Of a stretch of DNA of 64,000 nucleotides, positions 22,075-32,965 are shown piece after piece. The stretch is taken from positions 1 to 64,000 of the forward strand of contig CAMRHE010000652.1 in the NCBI GenBank assembly GCA_947044405.1, written 5' to 3'. Positions within the stretch are counted from its first letter, which is position 1, and each line of letters opens with the position of its first letter. The DNA is from Leptodactylus fallax. Its lineage: Eukaryota > Chordata > Amphibia > Anura > Leptodactylidae. The notes under the pieces are model-generated. The model searched no databases. It was not told the origin of the DNA and saw only the letters and a program-made list of their open reading frames with translations. A program made the translations under genes and the position numbers.

Positions 22075-23960
22075 CCCCTTTTTTTGGGTTCCCACACACT
22101 ATGTTGCCACAGTTTTTTCGCCCCACATACATTGACAGAATTATTTTTTAGATATGGCTCTTAGAAAGCAGCAACACTTTTTTTTTTAAGTTTCTTTATT
22201 CTGTAAAAGTTGTAAAAGATAAAATATAAAGGTATCTACATATTTGGTGTCACCATAATCGCACCGACATCATCGTAAAACATTATTTATGTCACATGGT
22301 AAATGGTGAAATTGTAGTTAACTATTACCAAGGACCAAAAAGGATCAATAATTTTCACCGTAAATGGCTAATAAATAAAATACAAATTTTATTGATATAC
22401 TTTAAAAATTCCCAGTTATAAAAGCTATATAAATAATATGGAATCACCACACACTACAACCCCAATAAACAATGTACATATGGGGAAACTAATTCACCAA
22501 GGAGACCATGTGTGGATAGAACTTTAGCATTAGGCGATATTGTTATAACACTTAATGTCCCCCATAATGTGCTTTGTCCACCCTAAGGATACAAACACAG
22601 CCTCAAGTGGTATACTAAAGTTATATATCAATGTTCAAAACTTTTTCAACCACACTTGTGAGCTAAAGTCATTGGGCTGCTGTCAGAGCTGTAACTCACC
22701 CCTCCCTCTCAATCCCTTAGGCTAGGTTCACACTAGCGCCATGGTCTCCGTCATTTGGTTACACACTGAGACCGGCAGACCCCATTGACTGTAATAGGGT
22801 CCACCATTTCAAAATTCAAAGCAGAAGAGAACAATGTCCTCCGTGCAGAACTTTTTTCTCCACCGATTTTCAGCAGTTTTTGCAAGACCGGTGGAAATGT
22901 GTAAAATAATAAATGTCCGTAAACTGTAAGATAGTCTACAATTGAATGAAATCCTTACTCACGTGTTCACCCTTAAGGTAACATTATTGGAGGACTTGGC
23001 TTCATATAAAAACATGGAGGTTTATTGAAGTCTTCATGGAAAAACAGATACATGGAAACCTTCCAGCATAACAGAAATATCAGTCAATGTCTTACATCAT
23101 AGGAGAAGTTCAGAGTTAGGTTTCTTCAGGAGGTTCCCTTGCACACATCTTGGCTCATGCTTATTCATCAATGTGTGTTGGTCTTCTGAAGAACGATTCT
23201 GCCATCCTTCCAGGGTCTTAGACACAGGTCGGGAGAAAGACACCCAAAGTGAGGGACAGGGACAGGTCCCCACCGAGGGAGAGAGAGACCCAGACATGTG
23301 TGTCTGTCAATCATTTATATTCATGAAAGGGGGTGTTTCCCAACATCCTTATACTTTCTACTACTGTATTTGGACAATACTAGAATAGTATACCCTAACC
23401 ACACCCATGCACCATAAGTTACAAGAGTTATGTCAGCAGAATACAATTAACCCTTAAAGGTCTTGAATATTGTAGATTAATATTATTTAACAAAATGTGA
23501 ACCCAGACTTAGCCGCCCTCTCCACCTCTCTGTGTCCTTAGCTAGTCTGACCATTAAACCCTCAGCAGTCATCTTTAGACTCATTGTTTATGACTTTGAA
23601 TATTTCCTTCCAGTGCTTTCCATGTTTCCACTATAGGGATGTGTCTATGTCTATTTATCTCTCTCTCTCTATATATACACATACATACACACACACGTGG
23701 ATGGTGGATATGAGCAGATTTCAGGGCATTGCTTGCAGTGATGTTCTGGCTCTTGTCTTTCAGCATGGCCATCTGTGGGGACATTGCTGTGATCCAGGGG
23801 TTCAGCAAGATTTGGCATCTTTAGTTGTTGCAAAGCTAAAGCTCTCAGCTTGTAAACTTGCTCTGCTGTTTGTAAAACTCTCATAGAAGTGTAATCTGCA
23901 TGCTGGGAGTTGCAGTTTCACAGCAGATGCAATGGCAAAGGTTTCTGTCCCCAGATCAAA
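22073..23960. other. No gene recognised; short microsatellite at 23657-23697
   Basis: AT-rich sequence with small frames that lack known motifs. 22722-22800 (GGCTAGGTTCACACTAGCGC) looks like the end of a dispersed amphibian repeat, but I cannot delimit it. A CTCTCTCTATATATACACATACA microsatellite lies at 23657-23697. Confidence 0.45.
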
Positions 23961-23964
23961 CTGA

Positions 23965-24366
23965 TAGCCAGGCTGGTGCTCAGGTCACTGTGGCTTGTAC
24001 ATCCCTGATCGTACTGGTCTTATCACTGCACAGGCTGGTTCTCAGGTCACTGTGGCTTGTACATCCCTGATCGTACTGGTCTTATCCCTGCACAGGCTGG
24101 TTCTCAGGTCACTGTGGCTTGTACATCCCTGATCGTACTGGTCTTATCACTGCACAGGTTGGTTCTCAGGTCACTGTGGCTTGTACATCCCTGATCGTAC
24201 TGGTCTTATCACTGCACAGGTTGGTTCTCAGGTCACTATGGCTTGTACATCCCTGATCGTACTGGTCTTATCCCTGCACAGGCTGGTGCTCAGGTCACTG
24301 TGGCTTGTACATCCCTGATCGTACTGGTCTTATCGCTGCACAGGTTGGTTCTCAGGTCACTGCGGC
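23965..24366. repeat. ~62-bp tandem repeat
   Basis: About 6.5 copies of a unit containing CAGGCTGGTTCTCAGGTCAC, TGTGGCTTGTACATCCCTGA and TCGTACTGGTCTTATCACTG. Copies differ at single bases (GCTGGT/GTTGGT, TCACTG/TCCCTG). No spacers and no open frame. Confidence 0.93.
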
Positions 24367-24594
24367 TCATATAACTATATACTATACTTATACAAGTTTA
24401 GATTTGTAATATCAACCAAGATTATTCTATTTTCCCATTACAGTCACATCTTCAATAAAATATAAGTTTTGAAGAATCAGACGAATTGTCCTTGGAGTCA
24501 GAATTTCAGCCGTCATATGAAGTAATTTCCTTTTATAAATATATATTTTGCATATTTCCTGTCCAGTAAAGTCAATGTCACACATATAATATAA

Positions 24595-25380
24595 TAACCT
24601 TTATTTATTTCAAAACAGTTTTTATTGAGTACCACATAAAAAAGATACAGTAAACATTCATACATGCATGCAAAATCCCAAACAGAAATGTGAAATACAA
24701 TACTCGAATTTAATTAATAAACAGGGAGGGGAGAGAAAGAGGAGAGAACCGGGAGAGGCAGAGAGAGGTGTGAGAGTGGGGGATTGGAGGGGGGATGGGG
24801 GTTGCATGGCCGGAAATAACAGAGTGGCCAGACCAAGGAGGTGGGAGGGGGGGTCAGAGGCATAGATGAATATTTAAGAGTAGATTGGGAGCAAGTATGA
24901 GCCAACGGTAGTCATTTCAGTATAGTCAAGTGGGCAGGGAAGGTGAATTTGCATGGCTATTGCTCAAAGAGCGTCTGCTTAATCGATAACTACCCGCTCC
25001 CTCCTCGCAAGGCCAACAGATATCTGGAACTGAAGGGTAAATGTCATGTAGCCAAGCTGGAGTTTTACACCAGCGCATTAATAGCTTATAAGAGTTCTCC
25101 TGCGTTCGGACGCAACGGGAAAAAACATGGGCACTGGTTAATAGTTGATCCTTTTCTTGAGGAGAAAGGATTGTCCCAGTTCCTCCTCCCATCGCAGCAG
25201 AAACCTAGGTGAGAAACTGGTATAATTTTGAGCAGACACCTTTTAATTTCTGAATTTCCAGTGATTAGAGGGACTCTAACCAGGAAAGGGTACCGTCAGG
25301 GGGTTGTTTCGCCAAATAGTTTTCACAAGTCCCTGATGTGCAAAAAGTCTCTCAGCACTAGGCCTGTTTTTTGAAGCAGC
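24595..25380 (-). pseudogene. L1-type LINE, 3' end fragment (ORF2 C-terminus and 3' tail)
   Basis: On the minus strand, 25192-25000 reads SRCVRTQENSYKLLMRW, TPAWLHDIYPS and VPDICWPCEEGAG, the conserved C-terminal region of L1-clade ORF2 ending in its Cys motif. Upstream (about 25250-25200) a WEEELGQSF-like stretch is readable in another frame. Toward 24595 the sequence becomes T-rich on the minus strand (ATAAAAACTGTTTTG), consistent with a 3' UTR. Truncated and frameshifted. Confidence 0.72.
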
Positions 25381-26330
25381 CAAGATGGGGTCGGTTGTAT
25401 GTCTCTGTCAAAGAACGAAGACAGGGTGTGGTGGCACAATCTGCCATAGAAGGTAGGTTGAGCATATCATGTGGGATGGATCAGGTAAGGCAATAGAGCT
25501 AGTGGTAGTGTAGCTCGTGCGGCTGAAAGAAGGGAATGGGTTTTCTGTAGGGTGTGCCATGTGGTCAACACACCACGTAGTACAGGGCCCGGATTTGGGG
25601 GTATTATGCCCCAGAGTGCAAGCTTGTCCGACAGAGTCAGGAGGGAGGTCTCTAATTGTGTAGCCAGGGAATCTGCAGGGTTTCGAGTGAGTAGGAGCCA
25701 GCATTCTACTTGATAGGTATTATAGTAGGTGAAGAGGTCCGGTGCGGGCGGTTGGATGAGTAGTGGATGCTTAAAGGGAGTCTATCATTCGCAAAACCAC
25801 TTTTAAGCTAATGGCACGTTGGAATGGCCTTTAAAAAGGCCATTCTTCTCCCAGCTGATTTCAAGATAATTCCTTTCTTCATGTATATAAATGAGCACCA
25901 TGGAGCACCCGGGGCGTACCTTCTCTTTGGCGAGCACCCATCGCGTCATCTCTTCTCACCGCACCATCGGCCGTTGCGGTGACTCCTCTCTTGGCCTTCT
26001 TTCTTCTTACTTCTCGCTGGCAGCGAATTCTTGCGATGGCGCATGCGCAATCCACTCTGCCACGCTCTTATGACAGACCACCGAAAAATGGCGGCCTGAT
26101 TGCGCATGCTCAATCGAGAGAATTAGCTGAGAACGAGAAGTAGTCACCAGCAGCAGCAGAAACATGTCTGCACCCAGCACCAGTGCCACCCACACCCTGT
26201 TAGGTTCCCCTAGGTCTGCCATGGGCAGGCTTTTTGGATATTGGGCCTGAGCAATGGCTGGAATTGTTACTATCACTACAGCCACCACCCTCTTTATTTC
26301 ATGTCATCCTGACCCGATCTGCAAAAGAAT
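25381..26330. other. No gene recognised
   Basis: A segment from about 25770 (AAAGGGAGTCTATCATTCGC) may be a dispersed repeat. Short frames show no known domain. A GCTCAATCGAGAG/CGCAATCC-type local inverted repeat lies near 26040-26115. Confidence 0.35.
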
Positions 26331-26336
26331 AATAAT

Positions 26337-26575
26337 TGGCAATGTCATTGTCTGGTTATCACTGCAGCCTTGCAGCGCTGGAGTCCTGGGTTCGAATCCT
26401 GTCAAGGACAACATCTACAAGGAGTTTGTATGTTCTTCCCGTGTTTGCATGGGTTTCCTCTGGGTACTATGGTTTCCTCCCACACTCCAAAGACATACTG
26501 ATAGGGACAGTGAGCAAAATGTCTGTAAAGTGCTGTGGAATATGATGGAGCTATATAAGTAAGCATAAAATAAAA
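26337..26575 (+). repeat. tRNA-derived SINE (V-SINE/L2-tail type)
   Basis: It has an A-box-like TGGTTATCACTGC near 26352 and a B box GGGTTCGAATCC near 26389. The conserved central domain (TGTATGTTCTTCCCGTGTTT and GGTTTCCTCCCACACTCCAA) follows, then a tail GTGCTGTGGAATATGATGGA, AGCTATATAAGTAAG and an A-rich end. RNA polymerase III transcription from the internal boxes is the family rule. It is a SINE head, not a functional tRNA. Confidence 0.8.
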
Positions 26576-26915
26576 AAATTGTCTTCACCGATTTCTTCTG
26601 AATCATCATGGCCATGGGTTTTCTGCACCAATTCATAAATTCCACATCCAGATTTCCAGGTGATGCCATCACCCTACCCACTTTTTCCTAACACCACATC
26701 ATGGCCATGAACATCCCCAGAATTTCCACCTCCAGATATCCCCATAGCTCTCCTACCAGCAGTAGTGCCACACCCATAACTACAACTACCTTCACCATCA
26801 CCAACAGCCAACTTGACTTTCTCCTCTGCTCGCACACAATGGTGACTGTTCTCATCCAGCTCATCAGGTCGTAAGCCTGCTCTGACTAGGAGAAATAGAT
26901 TGCACAGCAGGTGCC
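26576..26915. other. Flanking sequence interrupted by the Penelope-like element
   Basis: Low-complexity CCA/CAC-rich sequence without a recognisable gene. It ends at the left copy of the 15-bp target duplication (26916-26930). Confidence 0.4.
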
Positions 26916-27445
26916 ACATCACTAACAGGAGCTTAAGTAAAAAAAACAAAAACAACAATGCAGAGCGGCACATAGGGTAATATTGTTTTTACAAAAAGTT
27001 GAATGACACAATGTAAATTGTGTTCAGAAAACGTGGGAAGAATAAAGTGACTAAGACATGTCCACTAATAAAGGTTGAGAGGAGGTGGATAAAGTGGTAG
27101 AGTGGGTCCACAATGCATGGGCATACACCTGAATGGGTATAGTGTATGTCAATACCCCCTCAGTTGATTAGCCCACTAGTAGTGGATTGGCCACAGTGTA
27201 GATATGCTCTCACCTTGAATGGTTAGGTATGGTATAATGTCGTATATTTTAGTGGAATGGTCCAAACTATGTCACAAGATGAGGGAGCAGCGTGACCTCT
27301 AGGCGTCAGGATCTCCTGGATCCAAACGATATTCCAAATGTAGAAATGGTAGGAGTGACTCCAAAAAAAGAGAGGTAGGGGACCGTGCTTCACCAAGGTT
27401 GTTTTTGTTTTTTTACTTAAGCTCATTATTCACACCAAGCCCATC

Positions 27446-29170
27446 TTGGCTTGTGTGTCTGTGAGAACCCATCGACAGATTCATCCAACTGCAAAAGGTT
27501 CCATCGCTTGGAAGCTGCATCCCATTATTCTACAAGAAACGATTTATGATCAGCATATAAATACTATGGACTTCTTACTACATCGTGACGACAAACGTGA
27601 AAATCTTGTGGAGTATTACAACAGAAAATTCGACACCAATGATCCACCTCCAATCACTGAACCCAACATAAGATCTACAAACTGTGAGTTACCCCATATC
27701 TCCAGAAAAGACCTCAGTAAACTCTTCTGGCGCCTCGAAAAATTGGTCTTTGACGAAACTAGACATTTTCTTGACCATAAATTCCTTTGTATTTATCTTG
27801 ATGAAAATATTGTCCCAAGAGATCTTAGGTTCAAATTCCAATCCACTTTTGATAATGACCCCCTTTTCACCATTGAGTGACCAATGCAGTAGGGGATTAA
27901 TAGAAAGAATCTCCCACAAGCGCCAAGCACTAGCCCATGAACTTAAATCCCAGATCAATTCACTTACCCATGAAATAGAACAATATAAACAATGCCCTGA
28001 TTTTATTCGTATGAACAGAGTCTTATGTACTAGAACCCTTAATCTAGAACGAGAGCTACTAGAACACAAAAGTGATAAATTAAAAAGAGACCATACTGAC
28101 TATTCTAGAGGTAACATTAAATTTTGGTTAAAGAATTCCAAAACAAAAGGGAAATCTAACAATAATAATAACTTAACCCCCAAAACCCCCATCCCATCAT
28201 TACTCAATATTAAGCCCAAGAACCCCAGAACCACCATTAATTTTAGAACCCCCTCGAACACTAGAGATCTCCCACACAAACCTCGTTTTCACAATAAGAG
28301 TAACCCAACCAATAAAACCTGCAATCTACCAGTTCGGGCTACCAGTATGGTTACCCCCAATATTGGTAATATCAATTTACTATCTACATCCAACCCAACT
28401 GGTAAACCCCCTTGTGAATCTAATCCTAACAATTCCTGTACCAATACACATGCACCAACCTCCCTATCCCTCCCCCCCCCAATTCACATCTGTCAAACCT
28501 AAACACAAATACTCAACTTCTCAAACAGCGAACTCCAAATTACCCATGAAGGGAAGTAACCTGAGTACCCTACCTCCAGACATAGTATCAATTCCCCAGG
28601 TAACAATCCCCATTGTATCCACCAATACTGTTTATCCTGACCTCCGACTTCCCAGTAATTCATCCATCGAAGAAGTCTTAGATGACTCTTTGACTACTAT
28701 CTATAATACCCCCCTATCTGCCTCACAGATACAGAAAGTTTTATCAATACCCGATAATATTGATATTCTTAACACAAGCAGACCTCCCCCATTAAATACA
28801 TCAGAGTCTTTTTTAGGTCTTCCTCCAAAACTTACACCCCTGCATTCGTTTCATACGAAAGAGAATCCGATATATACGAAAATATCCGATTATTACAGCC
28901 CAGTAAGTCTCAAAAGGAAATTGGAACATTCTCCCACTCAAGAAAACGTACAAAAAGACAAAGAGGCTGTAGAGGGGGCCACAAACATAGAACCAAAAAA
29001 TCCAAGTCCGGATGCCAAGAGAAACAAAAATTCAATAATAACATTTTCAACCTCTCCAGCTACTCTCTAACAATACAAGAAACCAATTTATTATCTAAAG
29101 GCCTTTCATTTTGCCCAGACCAAAAACCGGATGATCTTGATCTATTCATTGATCTCCATACATATATACG
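27446..29170 (+). pseudogene. N-terminal half of Penelope-like polyprotein, frameshifted
   Basis: Overlapping frames (27446-27880, 27684-28502, 28363-29070) together cover the region upstream of RT. The first has a folded-looking, charged stretch (SKLFWRLEKLVFDETRHF). The second has a likely helix (RISHKRQALAHELKSQINSL) and then an Asn/Pro/Thr-rich linker with N and P runs. The third is Pro/Ser-rich. Near 29040-29170 the RT frame already reads NIFNLSSYSLT and NLLSKGLSFCP, the conserved segment before RT in these elements. The frame switches suggest at least two indels. Confidence 0.65.
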
Positions 29171-29174
29171 GAAA

Positions 29175-31349
29175 TTGACACTCACTCGTCATTTCGCTCT
29201 AACTGCAAATAATCCATCAATTATTAACCATTCACAATCCCCTTCCATATCCAGTACAACTCCTGTAATCAAACCAATTCCCCATACAACCACATTAAAG
29301 CCGAAATCTAACTTTTATCCTCTCCAACACAAAGGCCACCATATTGAAACTTTTTATTCCCTAGTGGCCAACGATTTTCGAGATCTAAACAAATCGAATG
29401 ATTCTAAGGCAAAATCCAACCGCCGTCCATCTGAAAAACTAGCCATTAAATCCCTTATTAATAATAAATCTATTGTAATCAGAAATGCTGACAAGGGTGG
29501 GGGTGTGGATATACAAGACAGAGCTGATTATATCTCAGAGGCCGTTCGAATATTGTCCGATTCCAATTACTATCAGATTTTACATAAAGACCCTTCTGAC
29601 TTACACTACATCAAATATCGTGAATTGATTACTAATGCCTTTACTAAAGGCATCCTAACAGATAAGGAAAAGGGCTTTCTACTAATCAATGACTTTTCGA
29701 TTTCACAGTTTTATCACTTACCTAAAGTTCATAAAAATCTACAAAATCCGCCAGGAAGACCCATCATCTCTGGAGTCAGCGCATTAACAAGAAATCTTTC
29801 GCATTATATGGATTTGCAGTTACAAAAGTATGTAACCAAATTCCCATCCTATTTGAAAGATTCAACTCATCTAATTACTGAACTGCTAACTATTCAATGG
29901 AAGCCCAATTATATTTGGGCAACCCCTGATGTCTCGGCCCTATACAGTAATATACCCCACTCCAAAGGCCTGGAAATGATAACCAAAACATTACACATGG
30001 ATAAGACGATGCCTATTGAACAGAAAACCTTTATCACAAATAGGATCCAATTCATTTTGGAGCATAATGTATTCACTTTCGAATCTAAACTATACCTACA
30101 GAAACGTGGTACAGCCATGGGTACCCCTTTCGCACCCAGTTATGCCAATATCTTTATGGGACGCTATGAGGAATCCTTCATCCAAAACAAACACTTCTGG
30201 TCACATAACATAGTTTTTTATAGAAGATATATTGATGACCTCTTATTTATATGGGAAGGCACTGAACAATCCTTTCAAGAGTTCATCAAATACCTCAAAA
30301 ATAACGATTGGGGAATCACCCTAAGTGGCCAACCCCAAATAAACACGATCGAGTTCCTAGATTTGGAACTAACTGGTGGCCCTAATGGTATCAACACTAA
30401 AACTTTTTTTAAGAAAGTGGATTGCAACAGCCTACTAGATTATCGGAGTTCCCATTATAGGAAATGGAGGGACAATGTACCTTTCGGCCAATTCAAATGG
30501 ATCAGACGCAATTGTACTAGTGATGCAGATTTCAAAATACAGAGTAAAATCCTAACCCAACGATTTCAAGAGAAATATTATCTGAAAAGGATTATCCAAG
30601 CAGCAGAATCAAAAGCACAATCCTTGACACAGTCCGATTGTCTGATTCCCTCTGAGAAAAATAATGTTAGAGGGTTCGGACATAATTTTATTAATACCTA
30701 TAATAATGCACATAATAGGATCAGAATGATTCTTGATAAACACTGGCCAATACTCCTCAATGATCCACTACTCAAACCCAATATCCCCTCCAAACCATCC
30801 ATCACCTTCAGAAGAGCCAAGACTTTAAAAAATCTCTTGGCCCCAAGTAAACTCAGATCTCTGACCAAGCCTAAGGATCTAAGCTCCATGTACTTACAAA
30901 CAAATGGCGTATTTAAATGTAAACATAAGAAATGTAAATGCTGTAATACAATCAATCATTTAGCAAAAGACATCACTAGCGTTGTCACGGGCGAAACTTT
31001 TCAGATCAAGCATTCTTTAGATTGTTCCTCTTCCTACGTTATTTATGTCCTTGAATGCCCTTGTGGACTTCAGTACATAGGCCGAACCATTAGACCACTA
31101 AGAGAAAGACTAAATAAACATAGGTCTAATGTACAGAATGGTTACCTCAAGCATAGTGTTTCGAAACATGCTTTATTGGTACACAATTCCAGCTTTAATG
31201 GGTTTAAAATCCCACCATTAGACCATATTCCTACACATATCAATAATAGGGTTGATAAACTAAAAATAAAAGAAATGTACTGGATATTCAAATTTAATTC
31301 ACTGACACCAGCTGTTCTCAATGAAGCACTTGAACCTGTATACGACTAA
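29175..31349 (+). CDS. Penelope-like reverse transcriptase with C-terminal GIY-YIG endonuclease
   Basis: A 724-residue stop-free frame; it extends upstream in the same frame to about 29040, so 29175 (TTG) is not a true start. RT motifs: NADKGGGV (~104), QFYHLPKVHK (~177), PDVSALYSNIPH (~250), GTAMGTPFAPSYAN (~311), the catalytic YIDD (~351) and IEFLDLEL (~395). A Cys-rich linker (FKCKHKKCKCC, ~580) precedes the endonuclease, as in endonuclease-bearing Penelope elements. GIY-YIG motifs are VIYVLEC and QYIGRT (~620-635) with the following Arg and RERLNKH. The enzyme would nick DNA and copy its RNA at the nick. The RT-endonuclease part is uninterrupted, but upstream frameshifts make this copy probably inactive. 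Confidence 0.88.
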   Translation: MTLTRHFALTANNPSIINHSQSPSISSTTPVIKPIPHTTTLKPKSNFYPLQHKGHHIETFYSLVANDFRDLNKSNDSKAKSNRRPSEKLAIKSLINNKSIVIRNADKGGGVDIQDRADYISEAVRILSDSNYYQILHKDPSDLHYIKYRELITNAFTKGILTDKEKGFLLINDFSISQFYHLPKVHKNLQNPPGRPIISGVSALTRNLSHYMDLQLQKYVTKFPSYLKDSTHLITELLTIQWKPNYIWATPDVSALYSNIPHSKGLEMITKTLHMDKTMPIEQKTFITNRIQFILEHNVFTFESKLYLQKRGTAMGTPFAPSYANIFMGRYEESFIQNKHFWSHNIVFYRRYIDDLLFIWEGTEQSFQEFIKYLKNNDWGITLSGQPQINTIEFLDLELTGGPNGINTKTFFKKVDCNSLLDYRSSHYRKWRDNVPFGQFKWIRRNCTSDADFKIQSKILTQRFQEKYYLKRIIQAAESKAQSLTQSDCLIPSEKNNVRGFGHNFINTYNNAHNRIRMILDKHWPILLNDPLLKPNIPSKPSITFRRAKTLKNLLAPSKLRSLTKPKDLSSMYLQTNGVFKCKHKKCKCCNTINHLAKDITSVVTGETFQIKHSLDCSSSYVIYVLECPCGLQYIGRTIRPLRERLNKHRSNVQNGYLKHSVSKHALLVHNSSFNGFKIPPLDHIPTHINNRVDKLKIKEMYWIFKFNSLTPAVLNEALEPVYD

Positions 31350-31590
31350 AACAGTCCTGAGGTATTATGGAGTCACTGGTAATATATACAATAATTTTAT
31401 ATAGTTTCCTTTTTTTTTTTAATCTTTGTTACTTATTAACATTCCTTCATATTCAATATTGTGTTCATCTGGAAACTTGCCAACCAAGCGTAACCGAGTG
31501 CCAAATCAACAACTCATGTTGTATCTCAGTTGATATTTATTTACACCTTTGACACCTATTACCATTTTCTCATATTCAATTATATATTTA

Positions 31591-31624
<34 letters not shown>

Positions 31625-32470
31625 CTGATCAGAACTCCTCCCCTAATATGAGCAGTCCTGGCCAGGTATACCTATATAAACCCCCAAGTAAATGGTCCTA
31701 CCACACACTTCTGCTTTTTACAGCTAACCCCTCCAGGCTGGTAAGTTCCAAACACTACTTTCCCAGTCTTTGTTTTCCTTCATGTTACCCGCATTTACAA
31801 ATACAGCTAACCCTTTGAGGCTGGTAAGTTCCAAACACTACTTTCCCAGTCTTTATTTTATATTTTTTTTTTTTTTTTTGTACCAACCTCCACAACTCCT
31901 CACACACACTTTTACCCATGATTTAATAATCTCCAAGTACCAGATTCTATTACCATTAGCAATTCATGATTTATTTATTTTCCGTATCTCTGTTACTATC
32001 TATTTATCTCTTTTGATATTTATTCATATCTTTGTTACTTATTAACATTCCTTTATACTCAATATTGTTAATGTTACCCGCAATTATAAATATTTCTCCT
32101 AATTGTTTTCATTTTTTATACGATTTTAATTGTTAATTTATTGTCCACCTTATTTATTACACATAGCCTTTAAATAATTCATATTGTGGTTGATACACAT
32201 TCATAGCCACTTTTCTCAGTTTTAATCAATTTATAAGTACTGTATATGTGTATTATTATTATTATTTTATTTATTTTATTATTTGATGAACATTATCTGT
32301 TTTTCTATTCTTATTTGTTCATGTTTATTTCCTTTTTTAACCAGTCTCTTGTACACTTGATAAAGAGGACCATTGATCCTCGAAACGCGTTGTGTTTTAG
32401 AGTTTATTAAAGCAACCTTGGTGAAGCGCGGTCCCCTACCTCTTTTTTTGGAGTCACTCCTACCATTTCT
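31350..32470 (+). repeat. 3' non-coding region of the Penelope-like element
   Basis: AT-rich with poly(T) at 31595-31620 and 31861-31879. A tandem duplication of ~85 bp (GCTGGTAAGTTCCAAACACT at 31737 and 31820) is present, and TTACTTATTAACATTCC recurs near 31428 and 32036. A TATATAAACC box lies near 31671. The end, from about 32340, carries a compact ribozyme-like fold. Confidence 0.6.
32351..32396 (+). ncRNA. Candidate minimal hammerhead ribozyme
   Basis: The order of elements fits a minimal type I hammerhead: helix I strand ACAC (32353-32356), core TTGATAA (32357-32363), helix II GAGGA/TCCTC (32365-32369 with 32377-32381), core GAAA (32382-32385), a tiny helix III (A-T and C-G closed by GC) and the cleavage triplet GTT (32389-32391) followed by GTGT pairing back to ACAC. 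Deviations from the CUGAUGA core are U at C3 and A at G8, a compensatory change of the pair they form, and one extra A before helix II. Such motifs are known in Penelope-like terminal repeats. Activity is not shown. Confidence 0.45.
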
Positions 32471-32485
32471 ACATCACTAACAGGA

Positions 32486-32961
32486 ATCTGTGTCGGTGAA
32501 GAATGTGAAGGAGACACGGTTGACAGCCCAGAAAGGCCCTGCAGTATATTTACATGAAATGTAAGAAGAGGAGGAGGAGGAGGAACACACAGAAGCCTGA
32601 CTCAAGATCACTCTTGGATGCATTATCCTCCTGTGACAGAGAAGAGCCAGCTAAATAATCAAAAACTTCATCTTCAATCTAAGGAAGTACAACAATCCTG
32701 CAGCTACTGGCGGTGCCACCAAAACTAGAAGCAGTGTTGCTCTTGCCACCCACAAGTGTTTCCTCCTCCCCCTCCTTTAGTCACACCCCGTCACACTGTG
32801 TATAGTCACCAAAATGTTACAAAACGGTTTTTTTTTACTAACAAGATTGCCTTATTTGTATAAAAAATATGTTTAAATAATGTGTAGAGATGAAATTGCT
32901 GTATTGCAACAAGTGTCAGAAAAAAGTTAGATTATTGGCAATGAAAGGGTGAACTGTCTGT
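32486..32961. other. Right flank of the Penelope insertion; no gene recognised
   Basis: GAGGAGGAGG run at 32570-32583, otherwise unremarkable; presumably continuous with 26576-26915 before the insertion. Confidence 0.4.
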
Positions 32962-32965
32962 TTAA

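Larger units (their letters stand above)
26931..32470 (+). mobile_element. Penelope-like retroelement with GIY-YIG endonuclease
   Basis: The element is flanked by a 15-bp direct repeat ACATCACTAACAGGA (26916-26930 and 32471-32485). Its first ~490 bp are rearranged: 26931-26956 is the inverted complement of 27398-27422, and 27340-27397 is the inverted complement of the 3' terminus (32406-32470). Inverted, truncated terminal copies like this are characteristic of Penelope-like elements. The coding part follows at 27446-31349, then an AT-rich 3' region with a poly(T) run at 31595-31620. Confidence 0.88.

Noticed and set aside
21695..24366. Regular arrays considered as CRISPR
   Set aside because: Units are directly adjacent with no unique spacers, there are no cas genes, and the setting is a vertebrate genome.
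26337..26410. Possible tRNA gene
   Set aside because: A and B boxes are present but there is no cloverleaf acceptor stem, and the sequence runs into a SINE body and tail.
29175..31349. GIY-YIG frame as a homing endonuclease or host repair nuclease
   Set aside because: It is fused to an RT with Penelope-type motifs and lies inside an element with target duplications.
32765..32960. Possible coding exon flanking the Penelope insertion
   Set aside because: No continuous frame across the rejoined flanks could be supported.
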